DNA of 64,000 bases, taken from contig NZ_CP045373.1 of assembly GCF_009363555.1 (NCBI RefSeq), forward strand, positions 164,731-228,730. The letters run 5' to 3'. Below, in pieces: positions 8,349 to 16,134 of this stretch (positions are counted from its first letter, which is position 1; every line of letters starts with the position of its first letter). The notes beneath the pieces were generated by a model. It saw only the letters and a list, made by a program, of their open reading frames with translations, was not told the DNA's origin and did no database searches. Made by a program: the position numbers and the translations under genes. Source of the stretch: Sulfitobacter sp. THAF37 (GTDB lineage Bacteria > Pseudomonadota > Alphaproteobacteria > Rhodobacterales > Rhodobacteraceae).

Positions 8349-9629
8349 TCACGCCGCCTGCCCGCTGAGCCTGCCATAGAAGCTGCGCTCGAGATGCAGC
8401 TCCCCGGCCCCGGCTTTTTCGACCATGCCGCGCAGATAGCCGCCCGGTGAGGACACTTCGCCCGCGCAATGCTTCTCGAATACAAGCGCCAGCGCCGCTG
8501 TCGCCACCTGTTTGCCCAATCGGTCCTGCGCTACGTTCCACGCATGCTCGGACACCCCGATCATCGGCCGGAGTTGACCGGCAACACGATGCAGATCGCC
8601 CCAATCTTTCAGGAACCCGCCCATATTGCGGGCCCAGGACGCAAATTCAGGACAGGCCTGCATCACTGTGGGCAGATCCAGCGCAGCGCGCTTCTTGCGC
8701 ACCTCGGCCACCCACTCTTCCAGCTCCCTATCAACCTGATCTTCGGGCTGAGCATTGGGCACTACGGCCGCGACTTCCTCATTTTCTGAGGAATTACGAG
8801 TTACAGGATCAAGTTGGTTTGTAATTAGTATATGAGGGTCAGAAATGACCTCCCTGGGGTTCATTTCTTGAGTCTTCTCGGGAACTTGCTCCTTGGTTTC
8901 AGGCATGTTTTCCACAGGCAGCACGGCCTCAGTTGCCTTGAGGTAGGCCGCCTCGACGCGCTCCTGTAGCTCCTTGAACCAGCCCAGCAGCCGTGCAAGC
9001 TGCTCGGACGCTTCATGGCGGCGCGGAAGCCGGTCCAGAAGCTCCTCGAAGAGCCCCGTGAACTGCGTCCAAGGCCCGCGCAGCGCGCTGCTGACGGCCG
9101 CCTCGATCCGCGCGCGGATCATGCGGCGTGCCACAGTGATCTGACGCTTCAGGCGTTGGCAGAGCTCGCGCTCGGCCTGCAAATCGGCATGGAGCTCCTC
9201 GAACTCCTCGACACGCGCCGACAGAGGCGACAGATCGAAACCGTAGGCCTCGACAATGCGCCCTTCGGCGTCCCTACGGCCCCATCGCTTGCCGTTCGGA
9301 CTATCCTGGAAGGATATCACGCCGATCTCGGCCAGCCGCCGTGCATGGCGCTTGAGTGCAGAGAGCGAAAACCCCGTCTGCTCCATCAGATAGGCGTTCG
9401 ACGCCCAGACGATCGGGCGCTGGCCCTCTTCCCAGTCCTGGGCTTGGGTGAAGGCCCCCAGCGTGTCGAGGAGCATCAAGTCTCCGGCCTTGAGGCCAAT
9501 GTAGGCCCCCACCCGCTTCACGGCCACGAAGGCCCGCGTTTTGGGTACAGCCACCTGTTCACCGGCTTGGGCAAGCTGCTCTGCAATGCCAAGACCCGGT
9601 GTCGGCTTGCGCCAACCTGTATGTTTCAT
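8349..9629 (-). CDS. repC: RepC plasmid replication initiator
   Basis: 426 residues from ATG 9629, preferred over ATG 9665 because AGGAGG lies 12 bp upstream and the MKHTGWRKPTPGL opening matches RepC starts. The N-terminal domain has winged-helix features (DTLGAFTQAQDW, then ETGFSLSALKRHARRLAEIG). A long helical middle, an acidic linker near 250-310 and a C-terminal RepC domain (ACPEFASWARNMGGFLKDWG) follow. In repABC plasmids RepC is the initiator and the origin usually lies inside its gene, so oriV is probably within this frame. Expression is normally limited by the small antisense RNA encoded just upstream on the other strand, and such a promoter is visible here. Confidence 0.92.
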   Translation of the reverse strand: MKHTGWRKPTPGLGIAEQLAQAGEQVAVPKTRAFVAVKRVGAYIGLKAGDLMLLDTLGAFTQAQDWEEGQRPIVWASNAYLMEQTGFSLSALKRHARRLAEIGVISFQDSPNGKRWGRRDAEGRIVEAYGFDLSPLSARVEEFEELHADLQAERELCQRLKRQITVARRMIRARIEAAVSSALRGPWTQFTGLFEELLDRLPRRHEASEQLARLLGWFKELQERVEAAYLKATEAVLPVENMPETKEQVPEKTQEMNPREVISDPHILITNQLDPVTRNSSENEEVAAVVPNAQPEDQVDRELEEWVAEVRKKRAALDLPTVMQACPEFASWARNMGGFLKDWGDLHRVAGQLRPMIGVSEHAWNVAQDRLGKQVATAALALVFEKHCAGEVSSPGGYLRGMVEKAGAGELHLERSFYGRLSGQAA

Positions 9630-9695
9630 GGATAGTTCTCGCCTCCTCTGCTTGATGGAGGGCAAAAGAATCCCGTTCGCTCAGGAGCGTTGCTG

Positions 9696-9724
9696 TTGAC
9701 AGTGATTCGCCGGAGAACTATCTT
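9696..9724 (+). promoter_or_regulatory. Promoter of the repABC counter-transcribed RNA
   Basis: A near-consensus promoter reads TTGACA at 9696-9701, a 17-bp spacer, and TATCTT at 9719-9724. It faces against the rep operon inside the repB-repC gap, where the incompatibility RNA promoter of repABC plasmids is found. Confidence 0.7.
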
Positions 9725-9730
9725 GATAGC

Positions 9731-9784
9731 GACCAAACTAATCTTGATAAGCTCTCAGGCTCTCAGCTTGGGGGCTTTTCTTTT
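9731..9784 (+). ncRNA. Predicted counter-transcribed incompatibility RNA (ctRNA) of repABC
   Basis: A short transcript is predicted to start near 9731, about 7 bp after the -10 box, and to end at a GC-containing stem (AAGCTCTC at 9749-9756 with GGGGGCTT at 9770-9777, including G-U pairs) followed by TTCTTTT. Position, orientation and length (about 50-55 nt) match the small antisense RNAs that repress repC in repABC replicons. The rest of the 198-bp repB-repC gap would be the untranslated leader it targets. Ends are estimates. Confidence 0.6.
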
Positions 9785-9863
9785 GCCGTTATCTCAAAGC
9801 ATATCCGCTCCTGTTTCTTACCTCGTTTGGATCGAAGACGACCGTCTCCGCGGCTCCTGCCTC

Positions 9864-10907
9864 TTACTTCGATCCGTGTTTCTCCAAGTACTCAGCGATG
9901 ACATCACTCAAACCTCTGAGAATGTCCTCGTCCAATGTTAGCCCCGTGGCAGCGACAGAGAGCTTCCCGCCCTGCCCTGTAACACTCAATTTCCGCGAAC
10001 CGATCTTTCGCTGTACCGTGAGTTTCTTTGGGCTCTGCGATTTCTTTTTTGCAGGCTTGGACGGCTTTTTAGTCAGGTCGCCAAGAATTTTTTCGAGGTC
10101 ACGGTGGCTGAGATCGTAGACATCTTTGCACGTGTGCAAAATCTCACCTCTAGCCGCATAGACAGCGCGACCACGTGATACCGCGCTGTTATGGACACCC
10201 ACACGCTTGGCGAACTCGGTTGCAGTTATCTTCTCGTCCGGTTTGGCATCTTGTAGCCGCTCGAACATTTCGCCTATCGAAACCAGACGCTCGAATGCGC
10301 TCAGGTTTTCACGTTCCTCATTTTCCCGGAAGCGCATGAATAGCATCTCGAACTGCTCTTCACGGGAACCCCGATGGGATTGTGGAACCAGAATGGCGCG
10401 GACAGGCAATCCCAAAGCTTCAAGGATCGCATGGCGTCGCCGACCCACGATCAACTGGAATGTCACGCCTTCTACGTTCTCGGGCTCACGTTCATCCGGT
10501 CGCCAATCAGGATCCGCTGGCCGAACATGAATGGGCGTATCTTGACCATTCTTCTCGATACTCTCTTTGAGCTTCTCGAATGCCTCTTGGTCGCGCCAAT
10601 CTTCACGCCGGTCCGATCCAATCACGTCCACGATCTGAGACGGATCAATCTGCAACTCATGTCGACCCGCGAGAATGCGCTCCACGACCTGTGCGCGCTC
10701 AACGTGAAGCATCTGGCTGGCGTCTGAAAGCGCTCCGGCCTTCCAAGCACTGCCAGAGCCGCCCAGTCTTGGCTTAACCCCACCAACCAGTTTCGCTTCG
10801 TCTTCGTGGACCTGTTCGCTTGCACCAGATCCAGGAGCCGCAGACACATTCTCATCTGGGCGCGCGGACTTTTTCTTGAGGACCGAGCTGCTCAATGTTC
10901 GCTTCAT
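9864..10907 (-). CDS. repB: RepB, ParB-family centromere-binding partition protein
   Basis: 347 residues from ATG 10907. This start overlaps the repA stop as ATGA, giving tight coupling; the frame is open further upstream but inside repA. It has a disordered, Lys/Ser-rich N-terminus and a ParB/sulfiredoxin-like domain at about 80-180 (IVGRRRHAILEALGLPVRAI). An HTH region follows (KITATEFAKRVGVHNSAVSRG), then a basic tail ending in an acidic C-terminus. RepB binds parS and, with RepA, segregates the plasmid and represses the operon. A TTTGCAC/GTGCAAA palindrome lies within the gene and a longer version upstream of repA; both are candidate binding sites. Confidence 0.92.
   Translation of the reverse strand: MKRTLSSSVLKKKSARPDENVSAAPGSGASEQVHEDEAKLVGGVKPRLGGSGSAWKAGALSDASQMLHVERAQVVERILAGRHELQIDPSQIVDVIGSDRREDWRDQEAFEKLKESIEKNGQDTPIHVRPADPDWRPDEREPENVEGVTFQLIVGRRRHAILEALGLPVRAILVPQSHRGSREEQFEMLFMRFRENEERENLSAFERLVSIGEMFERLQDAKPDEKITATEFAKRVGVHNSAVSRGRAVYAARGEILHTCKDVYDLSHRDLEKILGDLTKKPSKPAKKKSQSPKKLTVQRKIGSRKLSVTGQGGKLSVAATGLTLDEDILRGLSDVIAEYLEKHGSK
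10125..10140. promoter_or_regulatory. parS: parS-like palindrome inside repB
   Basis: TTTGCAC-GT-GTGCAAA is an inverted repeat with perfect 7-bp arms inside the repB coding sequence. Its core equals that of the palindrome at 12420-12437, which supports a centromere role rather than chance. Confidence 0.55.
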
Positions 10908-12259
10908 TCGGCTTCCTCCTCGAAATTGTAGAAGTTCTGCATCCAATCCTCGGCATAGCCACGCTCAAGACCAGGCCAGAGGCGTGAGACGATGGCGTCA
11001 TTCACTGCGTCAGCATTCTCGATGAACCTGTTGATGCCTTTTCGCTTGCCTGGCGTATCTGGGTCATACTCGTAGACGGACTGATAAACGTCCGACGCGT
11101 TCGAAATAGCATCGGAGCGAAGATAGAATACGGGCAGCACCTCATCTGGGCAGTTTTCGAGCAGGTTGCCGACCTGTGTGAGATCTTGCTCATTTGTTCT
11201 CTGCACGATCGTGGGCAACAGCATATGTGCCGCACCGCCCATATCGATCCGATCCGTCGCGAAAATGTGGCGCAGCATGGTGAGGAGACCAGTCACAAAG
11301 GTGGACAAGGTCGCAATGTCGAACCCCTTCATCGTCTGCGGGATAATCAACGAAGTAGACGCCATCACATTGTTCAGCTGGAACAGTGTCAGCGCAGGCT
11401 GATAGTCGATGATGATGCAGTCCAAGGTCTCGTTGAGGGCACTTTCAAGCTTCGCTTGGTCGACCCTACCGTTGCTCACCAGTTCATTCGGACGGGTGAC
11501 CGGTGGATGCCCCTCTTTCCAACGATCTATGGAGTCTCTTAGGAACCTGTAGAACCGCTTTTCCGGGGTGCCCGCTCGCAACAACCTCGCGATCTGAATT
11601 TCACCTTCTGAGGTTTCGCCATGCGCAGGTACTAGCCGCACGCCCGGCCAAGAGGTTTTCTTGAAGAACCCGTCAAGCGTCTCCGCATCATAGTCAGTGT
11701 AAGGGATGGACTCGTCGGTCTGAAACAGCCCCGCGAAGTCAACCATCGTCGGAGTTTCGTCATCTGGCAAAGTTGGCATTTCTTCGCCGCCGACAAAATA
11801 GAGCGTGATCGTGCTCTGGGGGTCTGCGTCCATGACGCCGACTCGCATGCCGTAGTGCAGACTCAGGTACTGAGCGAAGTGCGCAGCACTAAGCGACTTT
11901 GCCGTACCACCTTTCTGACTTGCGAATGAAATGACGGGCAAAGGATCGTCGGGTTTGCGCCAAGCAAGAAAATGCTCAGGCCGCTTTGCTGATGCAGCCA
12001 TCAAAGCCCGGATGTGCATCAGCTCCGTCAGTGTAAAAACACGTTCGCGCCCTACATGTTTGCCGGCAGGAAAATCCTCATTGTCCTTAGCGAACTTCGT
12101 TAGATGCTGATGGCTAATGTTCAGGAAGCGAGCGCATTGACGCATCGACCAAGAGCGCTTGATGCGCTCACGCATCGTCAACTCCTTGTTGACCGAGACC
12201 ATGGTCCGGCCAAGGCCCCGCTCGAGCTCTTGAAGGAACTGTTCTATACTGCCGCCCAT
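10904..12259 (-). CDS. repA: RepA, ParA-family partition ATPase
   Basis: 451 residues. The N-terminal 85 residues hold an HTH region (SWSMRQCARFLNISHQHLTK) typical of RepA proteins that autorepress. The ATPase starts with the deviant Walker A ASQKGGTAKS at about 113-122, followed by GVMDADPQS near 137-145 and a later IIIDYQPALTLFQLN segment (switch II/Walker B region). RepA forms dynamic ATP-dependent assemblies on DNA that move RepB-parS complexes. It heads the rep operon and overlaps repB by 4 bp. The upstream region holds a GTACA-N5-TGTAC inverted repeat and a parS-like palindrome, both likely control sites. Confidence 0.93.
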   Translation of the reverse strand: MGGSIEQFLQELERGLGRTMVSVNKELTMRERIKRSWSMRQCARFLNISHQHLTKFAKDNEDFPAGKHVGRERVFTLTELMHIRALMAASAKRPEHFLAWRKPDDPLPVISFASQKGGTAKSLSAAHFAQYLSLHYGMRVGVMDADPQSTITLYFVGGEEMPTLPDDETPTMVDFAGLFQTDESIPYTDYDAETLDGFFKKTSWPGVRLVPAHGETSEGEIQIARLLRAGTPEKRFYRFLRDSIDRWKEGHPPVTRPNELVSNGRVDQAKLESALNETLDCIIIDYQPALTLFQLNNVMASTSLIIPQTMKGFDIATLSTFVTGLLTMLRHIFATDRIDMGGAAHMLLPTIVQRTNEQDLTQVGNLLENCPDEVLPVFYLRSDAISNASDVYQSVYEYDPDTPGKRKGINRFIENADAVNDAIVSRLWPGLERGYAEDWMQNFYNFEEEAE

Positions 12260-12329
12260 TACACCGCTCTCATTTCGACTCTCTCACGGAATCGCTCCGA
12301 GTTGTAAATAGCACGGTTTTTGAGGAAAT

Positions 12330-12344
12330 GTACAGATATTGTAC
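12330..12344. promoter_or_regulatory. Inverted repeat upstream of repA, candidate operator
   Basis: GTACA-N5-TGTAC sits 71 bp upstream of the repA start. On the minus strand it overlaps a TACAAT sequence that could be a -10 box, although no convincing -35 was found. RepA/RepB autoregulation of the operon makes an operator here plausible. Confidence 0.4.
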
Positions 12345-12419
12345 GCCTACAGGATTTTCGGCGCACAATATGGGCTACACCGATTGAAAATACGGACAGC
12401 AACCTGAGCCGCGAGGTGA

Positions 12420-12437
12420 TTTTGCACGCGTGCAAAA
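12420..12437. promoter_or_regulatory. parS: parS-like perfect 18-bp palindrome upstream of repA
   Basis: TTTTGCACGCGTGCAAAA is a perfect palindrome between repA and the DUF736 gene. It shares TTTGCAC/GTGCAAA arms with the site in repB at 10125-10140. Rhodobacterales repABC replicons carry group-specific palindromic centromere sites near the operon, so this is the best parS candidate. Confidence 0.65.
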
Positions 12438-12486
12438 ACCTCGAGGCTTGGTGCAGCCAGACCGCCGGAGCGGCCTGGCTGTTGGC

Positions 12487-12825
12487 TTAGGCGGCGTCTT
12501 TGGGACCCCAGGGGATGATCGCCTGCAGGGACAGATCGTCCTGGTTGGCGGCCTTGCCGAGGTTTGCGTTGAAGCCGTGGTCGCGGATGGTCAGCGTGTA
12601 GTAGTCGGCGCCGGTCTCCTTGTTCTGCTTCTTCCAGATGCCACCGCACTCGACCAGCTTGCCGCGCGGGGAACGGCCGAGGACGCGGTGCGTGGGGGCC
12701 ATCGGGTTGGCGCTTGCGACGGGTTCGACCGTGATGTCGAGGTCGAAGGTCAGGGTCGAGATGGAGCCGACGCCCTTAGCGGTTTCGATGTCGGCGCTGG
12801 TGAATTTGATGCAGTTCGTGGTCAT
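12487..12825 (-). CDS. DUF736 family protein, copy 1
   Basis: 112 residues from ATG 12825 preceded by AAGGAGAAGAGCA. The protein has the DUF736 pattern: an N-terminal TNCIKFTSAD, a central HRVLGRSPRGKLVECGGIWK, then DYYTLTIRDHGFNANLGKAA and an end in IIPWGPKD. DUF736 proteins are small beta-rich proteins frequent on alphaproteobacterial plasmids and integrative elements near partition and conjugation genes; no function is established. Copy 2 at 33846-34184 differs by three residues (two Ala/Thr, one Ile/Val). Its leader of about 120 nt contains a hairpin shared with the DUF2493 gene. Confidence 0.88.
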   Translation of the reverse strand: MTTNCIKFTSADIETAKGVGSISTLTFDLDITVEPVASANPMAPTHRVLGRSPRGKLVECGGIWKKQNKETGADYYTLTIRDHGFNANLGKAANQDDLSLQAIIPWGPKDAA

Positions 12826-12945
12826 TGCTCTTCTCCTTGTTTGCGTTGCAATGATGGTCACCTTGCAGCTGGCCAAGGCCCGGGCACACCGAAGGCGAAG
12901 CGCAGCGGAGAGGGGCAGGCGACGGTCTTTTTGGTCCGCGCGGAA

Positions 12946-12960
12946 TGACCCGCAGGGTCA
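12946..12960 (-). other. Conserved leader hairpin upstream of DUF736 copy 1
   Basis: TGACCC-GCA-GGGTCA forms a 6-bp stem with a 3-nt loop, 121 bp upstream of the DUF736 start and flanked by GGAA and GGGGAA. The DUF2493 leader has the same element with paired changes (TGAGCC/GGCTCA) and DUF736 copy 2 has it with a TAC loop, suggesting a selected nucleic-acid structure. Confidence 0.5.
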
Positions 12961-13422
12961 GGGGAAAAAGATCGGCGACAACCTTTGTGGGCGGGACGAC
13001 AGCTGCGACCAGCATGTCATGCAACTCAGACACCCGGAGAAGTGCGGTGGCCGCGAAGGAAACTGGGTGAACAGCCGACAGCCAAGAATGCCGAAGCGAT
13101 CCTTGCACAGTCACACCTGATCTTTCGATACACACCACGACCCGTCGCAACGCAACACCGGCCCGTGTTCAGTTCCTCGGTCGAGTCACCCAGGGGCCTC
13201 AAGCAGAAAGTGATCTAACAGGCTGGAGAAGGTGAAATACCAGGGCGAAGACACGCGCATCGATCCCCGACGATTTCAACCCCGGCCGCGTTGCGAACTT
13301 CGAGGATGTCCCGTATGGCATCGCGAAACTGAGCAACGACGCTTGCGACCCGGAAGATCACGTAGAAGCTCGGGCCCGCTCCAATCCCGATACGTGTCGG
13401 CATAAGTGAAGATGATAAGCAG

Positions 13423-13758
13423 TTGGACGGCGCAACACCGAATGTGGTCACCGAGGATGGCCTGCGCGATCTGCTCACAAGTGGCTACCTCATCGAGGTG
13501 ATCTGCAACCAGACTGCCGAGAAGCGCCACAACAGTTGGTATGGCTCCTTGGTCGTGCACGCGGTGACGGAGGATGGCCGGGATGCGAAGATGCTTGTCA
13601 CGAGCCGTAGCGTCTTCAAGTTGCGCGAGTTCAAGACGATCGTCGGATTGGTCAGTTTCCTGGCCGACATGGGGTGCCTTTCGGCAAACATCCCGCTGAT
13701 CGCGGGACGACGAGAGCGTCACGAGGCTTCAGGAAGGCCCGCGACAGCGACCAGCTAG
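13423..13758 (+). CDS. Small hypothetical protein, possibly decayed at the 5' end
   Basis: 111 residues from a TTG codon; no ATG or GTG start exists in frame before an upstream stop. The middle reads like real protein (SGYLIEVICNQTAEKRHNSW, then GSLVVHAVTEDGRDAKMLVT), without a motif I recognise. Just upstream, about 13268-13410, another frame also reads plausibly (NFEDVPYGIAKLSNDACDPE), so an older gene may have been split by a frameshift or rearrangement. It sits between the DUF736 repeat and DUF2493. The remaining gap 13073-13422 otherwise shows nothing. Low-moderate confidence that it is expressed. Confidence 0.4.
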   Translation: MDGATPNVVTEDGLRDLLTSGYLIEVICNQTAEKRHNSWYGSLVVHAVTEDGRDAKMLVTSRSVFKLREFKTIVGLVSFLADMGCLSANIPLIAGRRERHEASGRPATATS

Positions 13759-13877
13759 AAACACTCATCCACACACTCAGCAGTCTGTCGGACCAAATCC
13801 CGCAGAACTGGCACCTCTGTAAACTCTTAGAGCGAACCGCACAGGCGCCCTGACTGATGTCATGGTAGAACCGGGGC

Positions 13878-14789
13878 CTAAGCCCCGATCCTCTTGATGC
13901 GAATCCCGAGCTTGCGGGCCTTGTCGACAATGTTCTCGGTGATGCCCGAACCGGGGGTGGCGATCAGGCCCTGGGGCATGGTCTCGAGCATCTTGTCATT
14001 GCGCTTGAAGGGGGCAGCCTTGCCGTGGCTCTTCCAGTCGGGCTTGAAGACCACCTGGGTGACACCACGGGTATCTGCCCAGCGGGCCGCGATCATCTCG
14101 GCACCTTTGGGCGTGCCGCCGTGCAGCAGCACCATGTCGGGGTATTTGGCGTGCGTAGCGTCGAGGACGGACCAGATCAGATCGTAGGCGTGATAGTCCC
14201 CGCCCGAGAAAGCGATCCGCGTACCTTCGGGGCAGTGCACTTCGGTCTCCTTGCGGCGCTTGGCCGAGAGATAGGCCCGGCTGTCCACCACGGCGGAGGT
14301 GAGACCGCGATGCGAGACCTTGGATCCGGTGCGGGGTAGCCAGGGCGAACCGGTGGCGGCCGAGAAGTGATCCACGGCCAGATCGCGCATCTGCTCGAAG
14401 GCGTCGCGATGGTCCCAGAGCTTGAGCCCGATCATCTGGAGGCGCTCGAGTTCGACTGAGGCGACCTCGGAGCCGTCCTGGATCGCCAGACTTTCCCGGA
14501 CCTCAAATTCGTTGTCGTCGAGAAGCTTCTGGATATGGGTGAGCCGGCGATGGAAGATCGAAGTGAGGGACCAGAGCATCTCTTCGAGATTGTCTTCCAA
14601 CTGGCTGCCGGTGAGGAGGCCGATGGTGGTGTCAAAGAGCGTCGCCATGGCGAGCTCGACCTCGTCGGGCTGGGGTAGGGGGCGATGATCGGTCTCGCCG
14701 GGCCCGGGCGTTGCGCCGTGAAGCGCCAGGTGGTCGAGGATGGCGGAGGTCACGCCGGTCTCCTCTTGGATGTCTGTCTGATGGGGCAT
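13878..14789 (-). CDS. DUF2493 (SLOG-like) domain protein
   Basis: 303 residues from ATG 14789, with GAGGAACC upstream. The N-terminal half is helical (LATLF to about residue 130, including SLTSIFHRRLTHIQKLLDD). The C-terminal 120 residues are the DUF2493 domain: RIAFSGGDYHAYDLIWSVLD, then MVLLHGGTPKGAEMIAARWA and GLIATPGSGITENIVDKA. This glycine-rich Rossmann-like fold belongs to the SLOG superfamily, whose members bind nucleotide-derived ligands. On alphaproteobacterial plasmids this gene recurs beside the Toprim and strawberry-notch genes found here. Its leader (14790-14940) carries the hairpin shared with DUF736. Biological role unknown. Confidence 0.85.
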   Translation of the reverse strand: MPHQTDIQEETGVTSAILDHLALHGATPGPGETDHRPLPQPDEVELAMATLFDTTIGLLTGSQLEDNLEEMLWSLTSIFHRRLTHIQKLLDDNEFEVRESLAIQDGSEVASVELERLQMIGLKLWDHRDAFEQMRDLAVDHFSAATGSPWLPRTGSKVSHRGLTSAVVDSRAYLSAKRRKETEVHCPEGTRIAFSGGDYHAYDLIWSVLDATHAKYPDMVLLHGGTPKGAEMIAARWADTRGVTQVVFKPDWKSHGKAAPFKRNDKMLETMPQGLIATPGSGITENIVDKARKLGIRIKRIGA

Positions 14790-14924
14790 TTTCTGGTTCC
14801 TCTGTTTGATCTGACCCGATTTGGATGGGGCGATACCAGGACCGGCGGCGATCGGGCCGCATCCGTCAGGATCGGAGCACAGCGGAGAATGCGCCGCGGG
14901 CCGGAAAATTGGTCCCGCGAGGAA

Positions 14925-14939
14925 TGAGCCGAAGGCTCA
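14925..14939 (-). other. Conserved leader hairpin upstream of DUF2493
   Basis: TGAGCC-GAA-GGCTCA, 136 bp upstream of the DUF2493 start, in the same GGAA ... GGGGAA context as the DUF736 leader hairpin. Relative to that copy both arms change together, keeping the pairing. The rest of the 298-bp gap between the DUF2493 and Toprim genes shows no gene. Confidence 0.5.
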
Positions 14940-15087
14940 GGGGAATTTTCTGGTTCGGGGCGCATTGCTGCCCGGGCGAGGGGCACTCAGCCCCGACCCG
15001 CCGGTCCATCGCTCCCCTTGTCCAAACGGGATCAGATCGAACCGGCGTACCCTTTGCCCTGTCGGACATCACAAGGGAGGTTGGCGG

Positions 15088-16134
15088 TTACCCGTCCTCG
15101 ATCTCCAGACCATGTGCTTTCATGGCCTTGAGCACGGAGCGGCGCAGCGCATCCTTGCCGAATGCCCGCAGATCGTCGTTGAAATCGCCCATGCGCGGCA
15201 CGAGGTCACCACAGGTAATTCCAAGCGATTCCAGTTGGTTACGCAATCTCATTGATGCATTGTGACCAGCTTCGTCGTTGTCCCGTGCGATCCATATACG
15301 CTTGACGCCCGGCGGCGGAATGAAGAGGCCGAGATGGGTGGCGGTAAGACAGGAGGCGAGATCGAACTCCCGAAGAGCTGTTCCGACCGAGAGGGTGTTT
15401 TCGAGCCCTTCGCCGACGATGAGATCGGAGCGAGGTGAGCCGGACCAGAAGCGGATGGCATGGCCGTGCAACTGTCCGAGGATCCGTTTCGGGCTCTCGA
15501 TCGCACCCAAACCACCGGTGGACGGGTCCAGATAGGTGCGCGCGCAGCCGGTGACCTGTCCCCGATTGTCGGTGATCTTGGCCAGCAGGGCAGGGGCCCT
15601 TTGCGGCGGATCGGGATCGTCCTCACCCTGCCACAGGAAGACCCGCGGGTGATAACGCAGGGCCGGGCCGAGCCGTGTGATCCCGCGCCCCTGCAGATAG
15701 GTGGCGGCCACGGTGCCGAGAACCGGCTTGCCAGCGGCGAAAAGTCTCCGCGCCCGCGCGATGCGTTTGCTGGAGGCAGAATCCGAGCGCTCAGCCCTTT
15801 GGGTTTCACGAGGTACGGTAGGGCAGGGGGCCTCGCCGAGGAAAGACCGGGCCTCCCTCAGCGTCTCTTTGAGCGTGACCGAACCAAGCCGTTCGTGCAG
15901 CAGGTCGATCAGATCGCCATATTGCCCCGTCGCGTAATCGGTCCAGGACCCGGCTTTGCGCCCACCCTGCGCTTGCAACCGAATAGCGAGGCTCTGGCCC
16001 TTCGCGCCCGAGGTATCGCCAACCTGCCAATAATTGCCCTGCTTGCGCCCCTCGGGGAAATACTGGCGGCAGAAACTCTCGGCACGGTCTGCCAGATCGA
16101 CCGAGAGGTCTGCTATACTGCGGCGCGCGCTCAT
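15088..16134 (-). CDS. Toprim domain (DUF7146-like) primase-type protein
   Basis: 348 residues from ATG 16134, overlapping the strawberry-notch stop by 4 bp (ATGA). The N-terminus recalls primase-like proteins with a CHC2-type region that has lost most cysteines (FPEGRKQGNYWQVGD). The middle carries ARRLFAAGKPVLGTVAATYL, and the Toprim domain follows: LIVGEGLENTLS with Glu242 and WIARDNDEAG with the acidic DND at 285-287. Toprim domains catalyse phosphodiester chemistry in primases and topoisomerases. In plasmid and phage genomes such proteins often occur with large helicase-methyltransferase proteins, as here. Probably translated in tandem with the upstream gene and acting in DNA metabolism or plasmid establishment (inference). 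Confidence 0.82.
   Translation of the reverse strand: MSARRSIADLSVDLADRAESFCRQYFPEGRKQGNYWQVGDTSGAKGQSLAIRLQAQGGRKAGSWTDYATGQYGDLIDLLHERLGSVTLKETLREARSFLGEAPCPTVPRETQRAERSDSASSKRIARARRLFAAGKPVLGTVAATYLQGRGITRLGPALRYHPRVFLWQGEDDPDPPQRAPALLAKITDNRGQVTGCARTYLDPSTGGLGAIESPKRILGQLHGHAIRFWSGSPRSDLIVGEGLENTLSVGTALREFDLASCLTATHLGLFIPPPGVKRIWIARDNDEAGHNASMRLRNQLESLGITCGDLVPRMGDFNDDLRAFGKDALRRSVLKAMKAHGLEIEDG

Larger units (their letters stand above)
12462..13072 (-). repeat. About 610-bp segment (DUF736 gene and leader) with an inverted copy at 33597-34214
   Basis: The copy covers the DUF736 gene, its leader with a conserved hairpin, and the start of the sequence beyond, ending near the GGCTGTTCACC motif. 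The other copy is on the plus strand 20.5 kb away. Similarity ends just past the hairpin after the DUF736 stop. Only the 33.6-kb copy keeps a T-run there. Confidence 0.85.

Noticed and set aside
9690..9941. Plus-strand frame across the repB-repC gap
   Set aside because: It coincides with the ctRNA promoter and the 3' end of repB and has no family features.
13873..13886. GGGGC-CTAA-GCCCC hairpin at the DUF2493 stop codon
   Set aside because: Short stem without a T-run, overlapping the coding end; too weak to call a terminator.
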